Below are positions 17,280-27,146 of a DNA stretch of 64,000 nt, in pieces. The translations under genes and the position numbers were made by a program. The notes beneath the pieces are model-generated. The model was not told the DNA's origin, ran no database searches, and saw nothing but the letters and a program-made list of their open reading frames with translations. The DNA comes from Mesorhizobium_B sp963522145 (GTDB lineage: Bacteria > Pseudomonadota > Alphaproteobacteria > Rhizobiales > Rhizobiaceae): NCBI GenBank assembly GCA_963522145.1, contig CAUQXI010000005.1, positions 99,990 through 163,989 on the forward strand. The letters run 5' to 3'. Numbering within the stretch: the stretch's first letter is position 1; every line of letters starts with the position of its first letter.

Positions 17280-17966
17280 ATGGCAGAACCTTCAACCTCA
17301 CTCGGCGGCATGACGCGGCTCAGGAACTACTTCCTGACCGGCATCGTCGTGACCGCGCCGCTGGCGATCACGACCTATCTGGTCTGGACGGTGATCCGCT
17401 GGATCGACTCGTGGGTGAAGCCGTACATCCCGGCACGCTACAATCCGGACAATTACCTGCCTTTCGCCGTGCCGGGCTTCGGCCTGATCGTGGCGCTTGT
17501 GCTGATCACCTTGATCGGGTTCCTTGCGGCCAACTTCATCGGTCGCACCATCGTCGGTTCTGGCGAGAAGCTCCTCAACCGCACACCGCTGGTGCGCAAT
17601 CTCTACAAGGGCCTCAAGCAGATCTTCCAGACGGTGCTCGCCAACCGGAAGGAGCTGTTCAACCAGGTGGCGCTGTTCGAATATCCCCGCAAGGGAGCCT
17701 GGTCGATCGTCTTCATCGCCAAGCAGCAGCAAACGGAGATCAACGAGGCGCTGGCATCAAGGCACGGAAGAACGATTGCCGTGTTCCGCCCGATCACGCC
17801 GAACGTCACCACCGGCTACCTCCTTTATGTGGCAGAGGAAGACCTGATCCCGCTCAGCATGAGCGTGGAGGACGCGGCAAAACTCCTGATCTCCGCCGGC
17901 CTCGTGGTTCCCGACGACGAAGCGGCGGCGCTCGCAGGGCGCGCGCTCAAGCCGCCGGCGATCTAG
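17280..17966 (+). CDS. DUF502 family membrane protein
   Basis: A 228-residue protein with two N-terminal transmembrane segments (TGIVVTAPLAITTYLVWTVI and LIVALVLITLIGFLAANF). A soluble domain containing IPLVRN-like RTPLVRNLYKGLKQ and TTGYLLYVAEEDLIPL follows, which is diagnostic of the DUF502 family. Function is unknown. Its stop codon overlaps the recG stop on the other strand by three bases, so the two genes converge with no room for a separate terminator. Confidence 0.88.
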   Translation: MAEPSTSLGGMTRLRNYFLTGIVVTAPLAITTYLVWTVIRWIDSWVKPYIPARYNPDNYLPFAVPGFGLIVALVLITLIGFLAANFIGRTIVGSGEKLLNRTPLVRNLYKGLKQIFQTVLANRKELFNQVALFEYPRKGAWSIVFIAKQQQTEINEALASRHGRTIAVFRPITPNVTTGYLLYVAEEDLIPLSMSVEDAAKLLISAGLVVPDDEAAALAGRALKPPAI

Positions 17967-20071
17967 CCCGCATCCAGCAGCCGAACCGCCTCGTCGCGAC
18001 CGAATAGATGCAGCAGCAGCCGGACCGCTTCCCCGCGCGCTGATTTCAGCTCAGGGTCGCGAACAAGAAGAAGCCGCGCATCGTCACGCGCCAGCGCGAG
18101 AAGATCGGCATGGATGTCGAGCCGGGCGATCTGGAACCCCGGCGAGCCGGACTGGCGCGTGCCGAGCACCTCTCCCTCGCTGCGCAGCTTGAGGTCTTCC
18201 TCGGCGATCAGGAAGCCGTCCTCCGTTTCGCGCATTACGGAAAGCCGGCGCTTCGCAGTTTCGCCGAGCGGCCCCTTGAACAGCAGCACGCAGGCGGATG
18301 CCTTCGCGCCCCGGCCGACACGCCCGCGCAACTGATGAAGCTGCGCAAGGCCGAAGCGCTCGGCATGTTCGATCAGCATGATCGTGGCGTCGGGCACATC
18401 CACGCCGACCTCGATCACCGTCGTCGCGACCAGAACGCGCGTCTCGCCCTCCTTGAAGGCCCGCATCGCCTCGTCCTTGTCGCGTCCGGCCATGCGGCCG
18501 TGAACCAGCCCGACCCGGTTGCCGAAGATCGGCTGCAAGGACGAGAAGCGATCTTGCGCGGCGGTGAGATCCACCTGTTCCGATTCTTCGACCAGCGGGC
18601 AGATCCAGTAGATCTTCTGGCCTTCCGCGACCGCTTCGCTGATCCGCCCGACCAGCTCGTCCAGCCGATCGTCAGGCAGGGTAACCGTGCGAATGGGCTG
18701 CCGGCCCTTCGGCTTTTCCGTCAGTCGCGAGACTTCCATGTCGCCGAAGGCCGCGAGAACGAGCGTGCGCGGGATGGGGGTGGCCGTCATCACCAGCATG
18801 TCCGGCGTTTCGCCCTTGCTGTTCATCGCCAATCGCTGATGAACACCGAAGCGGTGCTGCTCATCCACGATGGCCAGTCCGAGATCGTGAAAGGCGACAC
18901 TCTCCTGGAACAAAGCGTGGGTGCCGACCACCATGTGGATCTGGCCCGAGGCGAGCCCCGCCAGCGTCTCGACCCGCTCCCGGCCTTTTTCGCGCCCCGT
19001 CAGGATCGCGAGGCGCAGCCCGGCGGCTTCCGCCAGCGGCGCGATCGTTGCGAAATGCTGGCGCGCGAGGATTTCGGTCGGCGCCATCAGCGCGGACTGC
19101 CGCTCGGCTTCGGCCGCATGTGCCATGGCGAGCAGAGCGACGATGGTCTTGCCCGATCCGACATCGCCCTGAAGCAGGCGCAACATGCGATGGGAGGACC
19201 GAAGGTCGCCTTCGATCTCCGCCACCGCCTTCTCCTGCGAGTCGGTAAGCTGGTAGGGCAGGGCGTCGCGGATGCGGGAGGCGAGCGCGCCGGCGAACGC
19301 CATCTCCTGCCCGATGTCGCGAGCGGTGCGGCCGCGCACGAGGGCGAGTGAAATCTGCCCGGCCAGCAACTCGTCATAGGCGAGCCGCCGCCACGGCTTG
19401 GCTTCCGGCCCGCTGGCGCGCGCCTCATCGGGATTGTGCAGCGAGCCGAGCGCATCCCGGAAGGAAGGAAAATCCTCGCGGGCGCGCACATCCTCGTTCT
19501 GCCATTCCGGCAGCGCAGGAATGCGGCTCAACGCTTGCGCCATTGCGCGCTTGAGGACCTTGCCCGACAGGCCGGCCGTCATCGGATAAACCGGCTCGAT
19601 CAATGGCAGCGCGCCGGCGTCCTCCGTCAGCACGATGTGGTCGGGATGCACCATCTGCGGCCGCCCGTTGAACCACTCCATGCGGCCGCTGACCGTGATC
19701 TGCTCGCCCACCGGCATCTGCTTTTCGAGCCAGCCGCCCTGCGCACGGAAGAAGACGAGCGCGATCTCGCCGGTCTCGTCATGCGCGAACACGCGATACG
19801 GCACCGCCTGATTGTTGCGCGGCGGCGGCTGATGACGATCCACGCGAAGATCGAGCGTGACGATCGCGCCTTCGGGTGCCAGCGCAATCGCCGGACGCAG
19901 CCGACGGTCGATCACCGAGTGGGGCAGGGTGAAAAGGAGGTCCGCGACGCGTGCGTGGCGCCCGGAAAGATCGGCGGGCACGATCTTCTCGATCAAAGCC
20001 CCGACTTTCTCGCCGACGCCCGAAAGCGAGGTGACCGGTGCGAAAAGTGGATCGAGAATCGAATGGCGCAT
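17963..20071 (-). CDS. recG: ATP-dependent DNA helicase RecG
   Basis: Remodels stalled replication forks and branched recombination intermediates. The 702-residue product has the N-terminal wedge/OB domain (TLDLRVDRH...FNGRPQMVHPDHI). Superfamily 2 motifs follow: Walker A GDVGSGKTIVALLAM, motif II DEQHRFG, motif III TATPIPRTL, and motif VI QLRGRVGRGAKAS. I chose the ATG at 20071. A TTG eight codons earlier is possible, but neither has a clear ribosome site. It diverges from sdhE across 96 bases that must hold both promoters. Confidence 0.96.
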   Translation of the reverse strand: MRHSILDPLFAPVTSLSGVGEKVGALIEKIVPADLSGRHARVADLLFTLPHSVIDRRLRPAIALAPEGAIVTLDLRVDRHQPPPRNNQAVPYRVFAHDETGEIALVFFRAQGGWLEKQMPVGEQITVSGRMEWFNGRPQMVHPDHIVLTEDAGALPLIEPVYPMTAGLSGKVLKRAMAQALSRIPALPEWQNEDVRAREDFPSFRDALGSLHNPDEARASGPEAKPWRRLAYDELLAGQISLALVRGRTARDIGQEMAFAGALASRIRDALPYQLTDSQEKAVAEIEGDLRSSHRMLRLLQGDVGSGKTIVALLAMAHAAEAERQSALMAPTEILARQHFATIAPLAEAAGLRLAILTGREKGRERVETLAGLASGQIHMVVGTHALFQESVAFHDLGLAIVDEQHRFGVHQRLAMNSKGETPDMLVMTATPIPRTLVLAAFGDMEVSRLTEKPKGRQPIRTVTLPDDRLDELVGRISEAVAEGQKIYWICPLVEESEQVDLTAAQDRFSSLQPIFGNRVGLVHGRMAGRDKDEAMRAFKEGETRVLVATTVIEVGVDVPDATIMLIEHAERFGLAQLHQLRGRVGRGAKASACVLLFKGPLGETAKRRLSVMRETEDGFLIAEEDLKLRSEGEVLGTRQSGSPGFQIARLDIHADLLALARDDARLLLVRDPELKSARGEAVRLLLHLFGRDEAVRLLDAG

Positions 20072-20167
20072 GAAAAAGGGTAGGCCCGGGCTCAAGCGCG
20101 TTTTGCGATGCTGGCGCCGCGCTCCTCTTCCTTATATCCCGGCGACAACGAACGGAGGATGAAAAGC

Positions 20168-20431
20168 ATGGCGGAAGCCGAATGGGATGCGCGGCGCAAG
20201 CGGGCGCGCTTCCGCTCCTGGCATCGCGGCATGCGGGAAATGGACCTGATCCTCGGGCCTTACGCCGATGCCTCGCTGCTTGCCTTGACCGGCGGCGAGC
20301 TGGAACAATATGAGGCGCTTCTCGACATTCCCGATGCCGACCTCCTGAACTGGATCACCCGCGCCGCGCCGGCCTTGCCATCAGAGGCCGCCGAGCCGCT
20401 GGCGCGGATCAGAATCTGGCTCGGCCGCTAA
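20168..20431 (+). CDS. sdhE: succinate dehydrogenase assembly factor SdhE
   Basis: Small factor (87 residues) that promotes covalent FAD attachment to the succinate dehydrogenase flavoprotein. It has the characteristic RGMREMD element (RGxxE motif), the LxxYExLLDIPDADLLNW segment and all-helical character. The ATG at 20168 is nine bases after GGAGG. An in-frame ATG at 20159 directly abuts that site and cannot use it. The sdhE-mfd arrangement is common in Hyphomicrobiales; the gap to mfd is 15 bases. Confidence 0.92.
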   Translation: MAEAEWDARRKRARFRSWHRGMREMDLILGPYADASLLALTGGELEQYEALLDIPDADLLNWITRAAPALPSEAAEPLARIRIWLGR

Positions 20432-20446
20432 CCTGACCACAGGCCC

Positions 20447-23400
20447 ATGACGCTTCTTCCTTCGATCGGCCTCAGCAAGGCCGCCCCCGGCATCTCCATT
20501 CTGGACGGCGTGGCGGACGGCTATGTCGGCTTCGCGCTGGCTGCGGTCTCCACGGAGCTCGCGCCCAAAGGGCCGATCCTGTTTGTCGCGCGCGATGGAC
20601 AGCGGCTGCCGGTGCTGCGCGATGTGCTTGCCTTTGTCGCGCCCGAGATCCCGGTTCTGGAGCTGCCCGCCTGGGACAGCCTGCCCTACGACCGGGTTTC
20701 CCCAAGCGCCGATGCCGCCGCGCGACGGCTCGAAGCGCTGGCCGGCCTCGCGGCGCTGCGCAAGGCACCGCATCGCGCGGTGATTCTGACCACGGCCAAC
20801 GCGCTTCTCCAACGGGTTCCATCCGCAGACCTCATCGAGGCGCAGGGCTTTCGCGCCAAGCCCGGCAATCAGGTCAATATGAACGAGCTGGTCGCCCGGC
20901 TGGAAAACGCCGCCTTCGAGCGCGTTGGGACCGTGCGAGAGGTCGGCGAATACGCCGTCCGCGGCGGCATCCTCGACCTCTTCGCGCCGGGCGCGGAGGA
21001 GCCGCTGCGCCTCGACTTCTTCGGCGACACGCTCGAAACGATCCGCGCCTTCGATCCGGCCACCCAGCGCACCACCGGCACGCGCAATGTGGTGACGCTG
21101 CAGGCGATGACCGAGGTCGCGCTGACGCCCGATACGATCACGCGCTTCCGCCGCTCCTACATCGAGGCCTTCGGCGCGCCATCGCGCGATGATGCGCTTT
21201 ACGCCTCGATTTCCGAGGGCAAGCGCTTCGCGGGCATGGAGCACTGGCTGCCGTTTTTCTACGAGCGCCTGGAAACCCTGTTCGACTATGTTCCCGACGT
21301 CCCTCTCGTCTTCGACCATCTCGCACGCGAGGCGCTGAACGAGCGTCATGCTCTGGTGGTCGACCACTACGAAGCGCGGCAAAAGCAGAGCAGCCTCGGC
21401 GGAAAGGACGCGGTGCCCTACAAGCCCGTGCCGCCGGGCGAGATGTTCCTCGATCCCGACGAGGTACGGAAAGCGGCCGAAACCCGCGTCACGCTCGAGC
21501 TTTCACCCTTCGATGCGCCGGATGCGGGCGCGCGGAAAGTCTATCATGCCGGATCGGGCGAGGGGCGCAGCTTCGAGCGGGAGCGAGCAGATCCGAATGC
21601 GAACGTCTTTGAAGCCGCCGTGGATCACATCGCGAACCTGCGCGCCAAAGGTCGTCGCGTTTTGCTTGCCGGATGGACCGCAGGCTCGCTTGACCGGCTC
21701 GGCCAGATCATGGGCGAGCATGGTCTCGGCAAGCTTTCGCAGGTCGCATCCCTCGCGGACCTCGAAAAGCTCGGCAAGAGCGAAGCCGGGCTTGGCGTTC
21801 TTCCCGTCGAATCCGGGTTCGATGCCGATCGGCTCGTGGTTGTCGCCGAGCAGGACATTCTGGGTGATCGCCTCGTGCGGCGCTCTAAGCGGCGCAAGAA
21901 GGGCTCGGACTTCATCGCCGAGGTCTCCTCGCTGTCTGCCGGCGACATCGTCGTCCACGCCGATCACGGCATCGGCCGCTTCATCGGCCTGAAAACGATT
22001 GAGGCGCTCGGCGCGCCGCATGACTGCGTGGAGATCCACTATGCCGGCGATGACCGGTTGTTTCTTCCCGTGGAAAATATCGAGCTTCTATCCCGATACG
22101 GCTCCGATTCAGCCACCGCGACGCTTGACAAGCTCGGCGGCGGCGCGTGGCAAGCGCGCAAGGCTCGCCTCAAGCGGCGCCTGCTCGACATGGCCGGCCA
22201 GCTGATCAGGCTCGCCGCCGAGCGACAAACCCGCGATGCGCCGACGATCCTTCCGCCCGAGGGTCTTTATGGCGAGTTCGCCGCACGCTTCCCCTATGAG
22301 GAAACCGATGACCAGCAGAGTGCCATCGATGCCGTGATGGAAGATCTCGGCGCAGGCCGTCCGATGGACCGGCTCATCTGCGGCGATGTCGGCTTCGGCA
22401 AGACGGAAGTCGCGCTTCGCGCCGCCTTTCTCGCGGCGCTGGAAGGCTTCCAGGTCGCAGTCGTCGTTCCCACCACGCTTCTCGCGCGCCAGCACTTCAA
22501 GACATTCTCGCAGCGCTTCGCTGGGCTACCGGTCAAGGTGCGGCAGGCGTCGCGGCTGGTGGGCGCCAAGGAACTCGCCGAAACGAAGAAGGGCATCGCC
22601 GAGGGCACGATCGAAGTGGTGGTCGGCACCCACGCGCTGCTCGGCAGCGGCGTTTCCTTCAAGAATCTCGGCCTCCTGATTATTGATGAGGAGCAGCATT
22701 TCGGCGTCAAGCACAAGGAACGGCTGAAGGAGCTGAAATCGGACGTCCACGTCCTCACACTCTCCGCCACGCCGATTCCACGCACGCTCCAGCTTGCGCT
22801 GACCGGCGTGCGCGAACTCTCGCTGATCGCGACGCCGCCCGTGGATCGCATGGCGGTCCGCACCTTCATCTCGCCCTTCGACGGGCTCGTGATCCGCGAG
22901 ACGCTGCTGCGCGAGCGTTATCGCGGCGGCCAGAGCTTCTATGTCGTGCCTCGCATTGCGGATCTGGCGGACATCAAGGCATTTCTCGACGCGGAGGTGC
23001 CGGAACTGAAGGTCGCGGTCGCCAGCGGACAGATGGCGGCAGGCGAACTCGACGACATCATGAACGCCTTCTACGACGGCAAATATGATGTGCTCCTGTC
23101 CACGACCATTGTGGAATCGGGCCTCGACGTTCCGACCGCGAACACGCTGATCGTGCATCGCGCCGACATGTTCGGCCTGGCGCAGCTTTATCAGCTCCGC
23201 GGCCGGGTGGGCCGCTCGAAGGTGCGCGCCTATGCGCTGTTCACCCTGCCGGCGAACCGCACCCTGACGCAGACGGCGGAGCGCCGGCTCAAGGTGCTGC
23301 AATCGCTGGACACGCTCGGTGCAGGCTTCCAGCTCGCCAGCCACGATCTCGATATACGCGGCGCGGGCAACCTGCTCGGCGACGAGCAGTCGGGCCACAT

Positions 23401-23950
23401 CAAGGAAGTCGGCTTCGAGCTTTATCAGCAGATGCTGGAAGAGGCCGTCGCCGAGCTACGCGGCAGCCCGCAGGCGGCGGATAGCGGCTGGTCGCCTCAG
23501 ATCGCGGTTGGAACGGCCGTCATGATCCCCGAAAGCTACGTGCCCGACCTGCAGCTACGGCTCGCGCTTTACCGGCGCCTTGGCGAGCTGCAATCGGCGG
23601 AGGAGATCGACGCTTTCGGTGCGGAACTCGTGGATCGCTTCGGGCCACTTCCGGCCGAGGTCGAGCACCTGCTCAAGATCGTCTTCATCAAGGCGCTCTG
23701 CCGCACCGCGAATGTGGAAAAGCTCGACGCCGGGCCGAAGGGCGTGGTGGTGCATTTCCGCCAGCGCCAGTTCCCGGACCCTGCTGCGCTCGTGCGCTTC
23801 ATAGGCGAGCAGGGCTCGATGGCCAAGATCAGGCCGGACCAGAGCGTCGTCTTCATGCGCGACTGGCCGACGCCTGAAAAGCGCCTCGGCGGCTCAGCCG
23901 TGGTGATGACCCAGCTTGCCCGTTTGGTCGGCGGCAGGGCTGCCGCCTGA
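20447..23950 (+). CDS. mfd: transcription-repair coupling factor Mfd
   Basis: Removes RNA polymerase stalled at DNA damage and recruits UvrA. The 1167-residue product has an N-terminal UvrB-like module (WDSLPYDRVSPSADAAARR; VREVGEYAVRGGILDLF) and a CarD-like RNA-polymerase-interacting domain around residues 490-580 (VHADHGIGRFIGLK). The translocase has Walker A GDVGFGKTEVALRAAF, motif II DEEQHFG and QLRGRVGRSKVRAYA, and a C-terminal TRCF domain follows. It converges with the next gene, eleven bases separating the stops. Confidence 0.97.
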   Translation: MTLLPSIGLSKAAPGISILDGVADGYVGFALAAVSTELAPKGPILFVARDGQRLPVLRDVLAFVAPEIPVLELPAWDSLPYDRVSPSADAAARRLEALAGLAALRKAPHRAVILTTANALLQRVPSADLIEAQGFRAKPGNQVNMNELVARLENAAFERVGTVREVGEYAVRGGILDLFAPGAEEPLRLDFFGDTLETIRAFDPATQRTTGTRNVVTLQAMTEVALTPDTITRFRRSYIEAFGAPSRDDALYASISEGKRFAGMEHWLPFFYERLETLFDYVPDVPLVFDHLAREALNERHALVVDHYEARQKQSSLGGKDAVPYKPVPPGEMFLDPDEVRKAAETRVTLELSPFDAPDAGARKVYHAGSGEGRSFERERADPNANVFEAAVDHIANLRAKGRRVLLAGWTAGSLDRLGQIMGEHGLGKLSQVASLADLEKLGKSEAGLGVLPVESGFDADRLVVVAEQDILGDRLVRRSKRRKKGSDFIAEVSSLSAGDIVVHADHGIGRFIGLKTIEALGAPHDCVEIHYAGDDRLFLPVENIELLSRYGSDSATATLDKLGGGAWQARKARLKRRLLDMAGQLIRLAAERQTRDAPTILPPEGLYGEFAARFPYEETDDQQSAIDAVMEDLGAGRPMDRLICGDVGFGKTEVALRAAFLAALEGFQVAVVVPTTLLARQHFKTFSQRFAGLPVKVRQASRLVGAKELAETKKGIAEGTIEVVVGTHALLGSGVSFKNLGLLIIDEEQHFGVKHKERLKELKSDVHVLTLSATPIPRTLQLALTGVRELSLIATPPVDRMAVRTFISPFDGLVIRETLLRERYRGGQSFYVVPRIADLADIKAFLDAEVPELKVAVASGQMAAGELDDIMNAFYDGKYDVLLSTTIVESGLDVPTANTLIVHRADMFGLAQLYQLRGRVGRSKVRAYALFTLPANRTLTQTAERRLKVLQSLDTLGAGFQLASHDLDIRGAGNLLGDEQSGHIKEVGFELYQQMLEEAVAELRGSPQAADSGWSPQIAVGTAVMIPESYVPDLQLRLALYRRLGELQSAEEIDAFGAELVDRFGPLPAEVEHLLKIVFIKALCRTANVEKLDAGPKGVVVHFRQRQFPDPAALVRFIGEQGSMAKIRPDQSVVFMRDWPTPEKRLGGSAVVMTQLARLVGGRAAA

Positions 23951-23961
23951 TGTGAGCCCGG

Positions 23962-25755
23962 CTAGCGTACGCTCCACCAGGTCGGAAGCTGGTAGCCGTA
24001 GATCGGTGTCTTGTCCGGCCTCTGGATGCGCTTCCAGTGCGCGAGCCATTGTTCGGGCAGGTAGTAGAGCGGCACGACATAGGAGCCGCTCATCATGACG
24101 CGGTCGAAGGCCCGCACGGCATCCGCGAACTCGGGCCGCTCGCGTGCCTTGAGCATGGCGTCGACGGCCGCGTCGACAGCCGGATCGGCGACGCCCGCAT
24201 AGTTGTAGGTGCCGGGCACTTCCCGTGTCGCCGAGCCCCAGCGCGCGACCTGCTCTACCCCCGGGGAAAGCGAGGACGTGTAAAGAAAGCTGATCACGTC
24301 ATAATCATAGGCATTGAGCCGCTGCTGGTACTGCGCGGCATCCGCCGACCGCAGCGTTGCAGTGATCCCGAGACGCGCCAGGGTCGCCGACCACGCCGTC
24401 GCAAGCTGCTCAGAATCCCGCCCCTTGAGCATGATCTCGAAGGACAGCGGCTTGTTGTCCGGCCCCGTCAGCCGCCCCTCCTTCATGGAGAAGCCCGCCG
24501 CTTTCAGCTTGTCGAAGCCCGCGCGCAGAAAGGCGCGATCCCGGCCGCCTCCGTCGGAGGTCGGCGGCTGCCAGCCTTTCTCCATGATCTCGGGCTGAAC
24601 CGCATTGGGGAAGGGCGCGAGAAGCGCCTTTTCTCCGGCACTCGCCGGCACGTTGAAGGAGGAAAGATCGGAATTGTCGAAGAAGCTTTTCGTGCGCGTG
24701 TAGGCGCCCGACAGGAGGTTGCGGTTGGCCCATTCGAAGTCGAACAGGCTTGCGAGTGCCTGCCGCACTTCAGGTGTGTCGAAGGGCGGACGCCGGCTGT
24801 TCAGTACGAAGCCGAACATGCCGGACGCGAGCTTGGTCCTGAAGGTTTCCTGGATTACGTCGCCGCGCCGGCTGGCCGGAAAGTTGTACTGGTTCTTCCA
24901 GCGTCCGCTGCTTCCTTCGATGAACACGTCGAGCAGGCCGCCCTTGAAGGCCTCGAACATGGTGTTCTCGTCGCGATAATAGGTCAGGCGGATTTCGTCG
25001 TAATTGTCGAAGCCGCGCTTGGAAGGGTGATCCTTGGCCCAGTAGTCCGGATTGCGCCGCATGATGATGCTGTCCCCCGGCTTCACCACCTCCAGCCGGT
25101 ATGGTCCCGACCCGATCAGCGGCTTCAGCGTCGACCGGCCGAATGTCTCCGGATCGATGGCGTGTTTGGGCAGCACTGGCATAAGCCCGAGGATCAGCGG
25201 CAATTCGCGGTCCGGCGCCTTGAAGGTGAAGCGCACTCCTTGGGCGCCCGCCTTTTCCATCCGCTCGATCTTCCGCGCGGTCACCCCATAGCGCGGCAGG
25301 CCTTTGTCGCGCAGTAGCTCCACCGTAAAGATCACGTCCTCCGGCGTGATCGGCGTTCCATCCGAGAAGCGCGCGCGCTCGTCCAGCGTGAACTCCACGA
25401 AGGACCGGGCGTCGTCGGTCTCGACGCTTTTTGCCACGAGCGGGTAAAGCGTGAACGGTTCGTCGAACGACCGCATCATGAGGCTGTCGAACAGGTTGTA
25501 GCCGAAGACCAGGTCCAGCATCCCCCGCGCGCCGCTGCCCTGCACGATGAATGGGTTCACGCTGTCGAAGGTGCCGGGCCAGCCATAGGAGATACGTCCG
25601 CCTTTCGGCGCCTCCGGGTTGGCGTAAGGCAGATGGTCGTAGTCGGCCGGGAGCGCTGGTTCGCCATGCATCGCGATGCCGTAGCTCGGCTGAGCCACGG
25701 CGGGCAGGGGCAGCGCAAGGGCAAGAGCGGCGAGGAAGGTCTTAATTGGGTGCAT
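23962..25755 (-). CDS. ABC transporter substrate-binding protein, family 5 (YejA-like)
   Basis: A 597-residue periplasmic binding protein with a signal peptide (MHPIKTFLAALALALPLPAVA before QPSYG). SBP family 5 features follow: GWPGTFDSVNPF, FTLDERARFSDGTPITPEDV and LIGSGPYRLEVVKPG. This type typically binds oligopeptides or related compounds such as microcin C in the Yej system. No permease or ATPase genes accompany it in the window, so its transporter partners must lie elsewhere. It is divergent from the IalB-like gene. Confidence 0.88.
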   Translation of the reverse strand: MHPIKTFLAALALALPLPAVAQPSYGIAMHGEPALPADYDHLPYANPEAPKGGRISYGWPGTFDSVNPFIVQGSGARGMLDLVFGYNLFDSLMMRSFDEPFTLYPLVAKSVETDDARSFVEFTLDERARFSDGTPITPEDVIFTVELLRDKGLPRYGVTARKIERMEKAGAQGVRFTFKAPDRELPLILGLMPVLPKHAIDPETFGRSTLKPLIGSGPYRLEVVKPGDSIIMRRNPDYWAKDHPSKRGFDNYDEIRLTYYRDENTMFEAFKGGLLDVFIEGSSGRWKNQYNFPASRRGDVIQETFRTKLASGMFGFVLNSRRPPFDTPEVRQALASLFDFEWANRNLLSGAYTRTKSFFDNSDLSSFNVPASAGEKALLAPFPNAVQPEIMEKGWQPPTSDGGGRDRAFLRAGFDKLKAAGFSMKEGRLTGPDNKPLSFEIMLKGRDSEQLATAWSATLARLGITATLRSADAAQYQQRLNAYDYDVISFLYTSSLSPGVEQVARWGSATREVPGTYNYAGVADPAVDAAVDAMLKARERPEFADAVRAFDRVMMSGSYVVPLYYLPEQWLAHWKRIQRPDKTPIYGYQLPTWWSVR

Positions 25756-25990
25756 CGGAAGCGGGACGGGTCAGGCTGATTCGCGAAGGGCTTAGCATGC
25801 CATCTCGCGCTTGCCCCAACTTGGCTTGTTCGGCGTCCCTCGCCCGAAGACTCATCCGTCCTTGCCCAATAGCTCGTCCGGTGCGAAAGGGCTCCCGCTT
25901 CCAGTCATCCTGTTGCCTCAATTTAACGGGAGTGAGCGAGGCATAGGGCGGCTGCGCCGGGTTTCCAGTTCTTCAAAGGAATGTTCGAGG

Positions 25991-26617
25991 ATGACGAGCT
26001 TGTTCACCAATGCGTCGCGCTGCGCTTTGGCGGTTGCCGGGCTTGCCGGGATGCTGGCCGCGGTCGCGGCCCAGCCGGCTTCGGCGCAGCAGAAGGTTCC
26101 GGAAGGCTGGTTCAAGGCCTGCACCAAGCAGCAGGACGTCGATATCTGCAATGTGCAACAGATCGTCACCGCCTCGACCGGCCAGCTCGTCACGGGCGTC
26201 AGCCTGATCGAGCTCAAGGGCAAGGTCAACCGCAAGGTGTTCCAGGTCACTGTGCCCAGCGGCCGCCTCGTGCCTCCGGGCGTCGGCCTCCAGATCGACG
26301 GCGGCAAGGCGCAGAAGCTCGATTACATGATCTGCTTCCCCGATCGCTGCGTGGCCGAGGTCCAGCTTTCTGATGGCCTCGTCGGCGCCTTCAAGAAGGG
26401 CACTGAGCTGACGCTGACTTCCGTCAACTTTCAGAACCAGCCCAACCCGATCAAGGTTTCACTGAAAGGCTTCACCGGCGCCTTCGACGGTGCGCCGCTC
26501 AAGGCGTCCGACATCGAGGATCGCCAGAAGAAGCTGCAGGAATTCGTTAGCAAGAACAATCAGGACTTCGCCAAGAAGCTCAAGGACGAGCAGGCCAAGG
26601 CCAAAGCCGGAAACTGA
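25991..26617 (+). CDS. invasion-associated locus B (IalB) family protein
   Basis: A 208-residue exported protein. The signal peptide (ALAVAGLAGMLAAVAAQPASA) is followed by the IalB-type domain with WFKACTKQQDVDICNVQQ and paired cysteines (C-x9-C and CFPDRC). The C-terminus is charged and probably helical (DIEDRQKKLQEFV onward). IalB was first linked to erythrocyte invasion in Bartonella, but homologues are spread through free-living Hyphomicrobiales, so virulence is not implied. The start at 25991 places the signal peptide correctly; an upstream in-frame extension of 60 codons looks non-coding. AAGGAA lies about ten bases upstream. Confidence 0.85.
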   Translation: MTSLFTNASRCALAVAGLAGMLAAVAAQPASAQQKVPEGWFKACTKQQDVDICNVQQIVTASTGQLVTGVSLIELKGKVNRKVFQVTVPSGRLVPPGVGLQIDGGKAQKLDYMICFPDRCVAEVQLSDGLVGAFKKGTELTLTSVNFQNQPNPIKVSLKGFTGAFDGAPLKASDIEDRQKKLQEFVSKNNQDFAKKLKDEQAKAKAGN

Positions 26618-26633
26618 TCGTCGCTTTCCCTGA

Positions 26634-26672
26634 AAACAAAGAGGCCGCGCATCAAGCGCGGCCTCTTTGTTT
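26634..26672. terminator. bidirectional rho-independent terminator
   Basis: A perfect 17-bp stem (arms 26634-26650 and 26656-26672) with an ATCAA loop has an A run at the left foot and a T run at the right. It serves both the rightward IalB-like gene and the leftward hspQ. Confidence 0.9.
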
Positions 26673-26684
26673 TCGCCTCTTTCA

Positions 26685-27008
26685 TCAGTGACGGGCGCGA
26701 TCTTTCGGCTGATAGCGTCCATCGGGCAGCCGATCGAAGAAGTCGCGCATCTGCGGATGGCGCACGGGATCGCCTGAACTGTCCTCGAGCAGGTTCTGCT
26801 CGGAAACATAGGCGATGTATTCCGTGTCCTCGTTCTCCGCGAGCAGATGGTAGAACGGCTGATCCTTGCGCGGCCGAACGCCGGCGGGGATCGCGTCGTA
26901 CCATTCCTCCGTATTGTTGAAGACCGGATCCACGTCGAAGATCACGCCACGGAACGGAAACACCCGGTGGCGCACAACCTGGCCGATCTGAAATTTCGCG
27001 ACGCGCAT
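26685..27008 (-). CDS. hspQ: heat shock protein HspQ
   Basis: A 107-residue protein of the HspQ/YccV family (hemimethylated-DNA-binding fold), which in enterobacteria modulates Lon protease and DnaA stability. Recognisable by KFQIGQVVRHRVFPFRGVIFDVDP and KDQPFYHLLAENED with YVSEQNL. It converges with the IalB-like gene across a shared terminator. No heat-shock promoter was identified. Confidence 0.93.
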   Translation of the reverse strand: MRVAKFQIGQVVRHRVFPFRGVIFDVDPVFNNTEEWYDAIPAGVRPRKDQPFYHLLAENEDTEYIAYVSEQNLLEDSSGDPVRHPQMRDFFDRLPDGRYQPKDRARH

Positions 27009-27146
27009 CGCCCCCGCCGTTGTTCTGCCTGTAAGTGTTCGGCCCTGATTTTACACGGCCCGCGGCTGGAAGCGCAACGTGACTCCGCTTGACGGCTCCG
27101 CCCATCCCCCGATAGCCGCGCATGGGTCATCCTTGGAGTGCGACGC

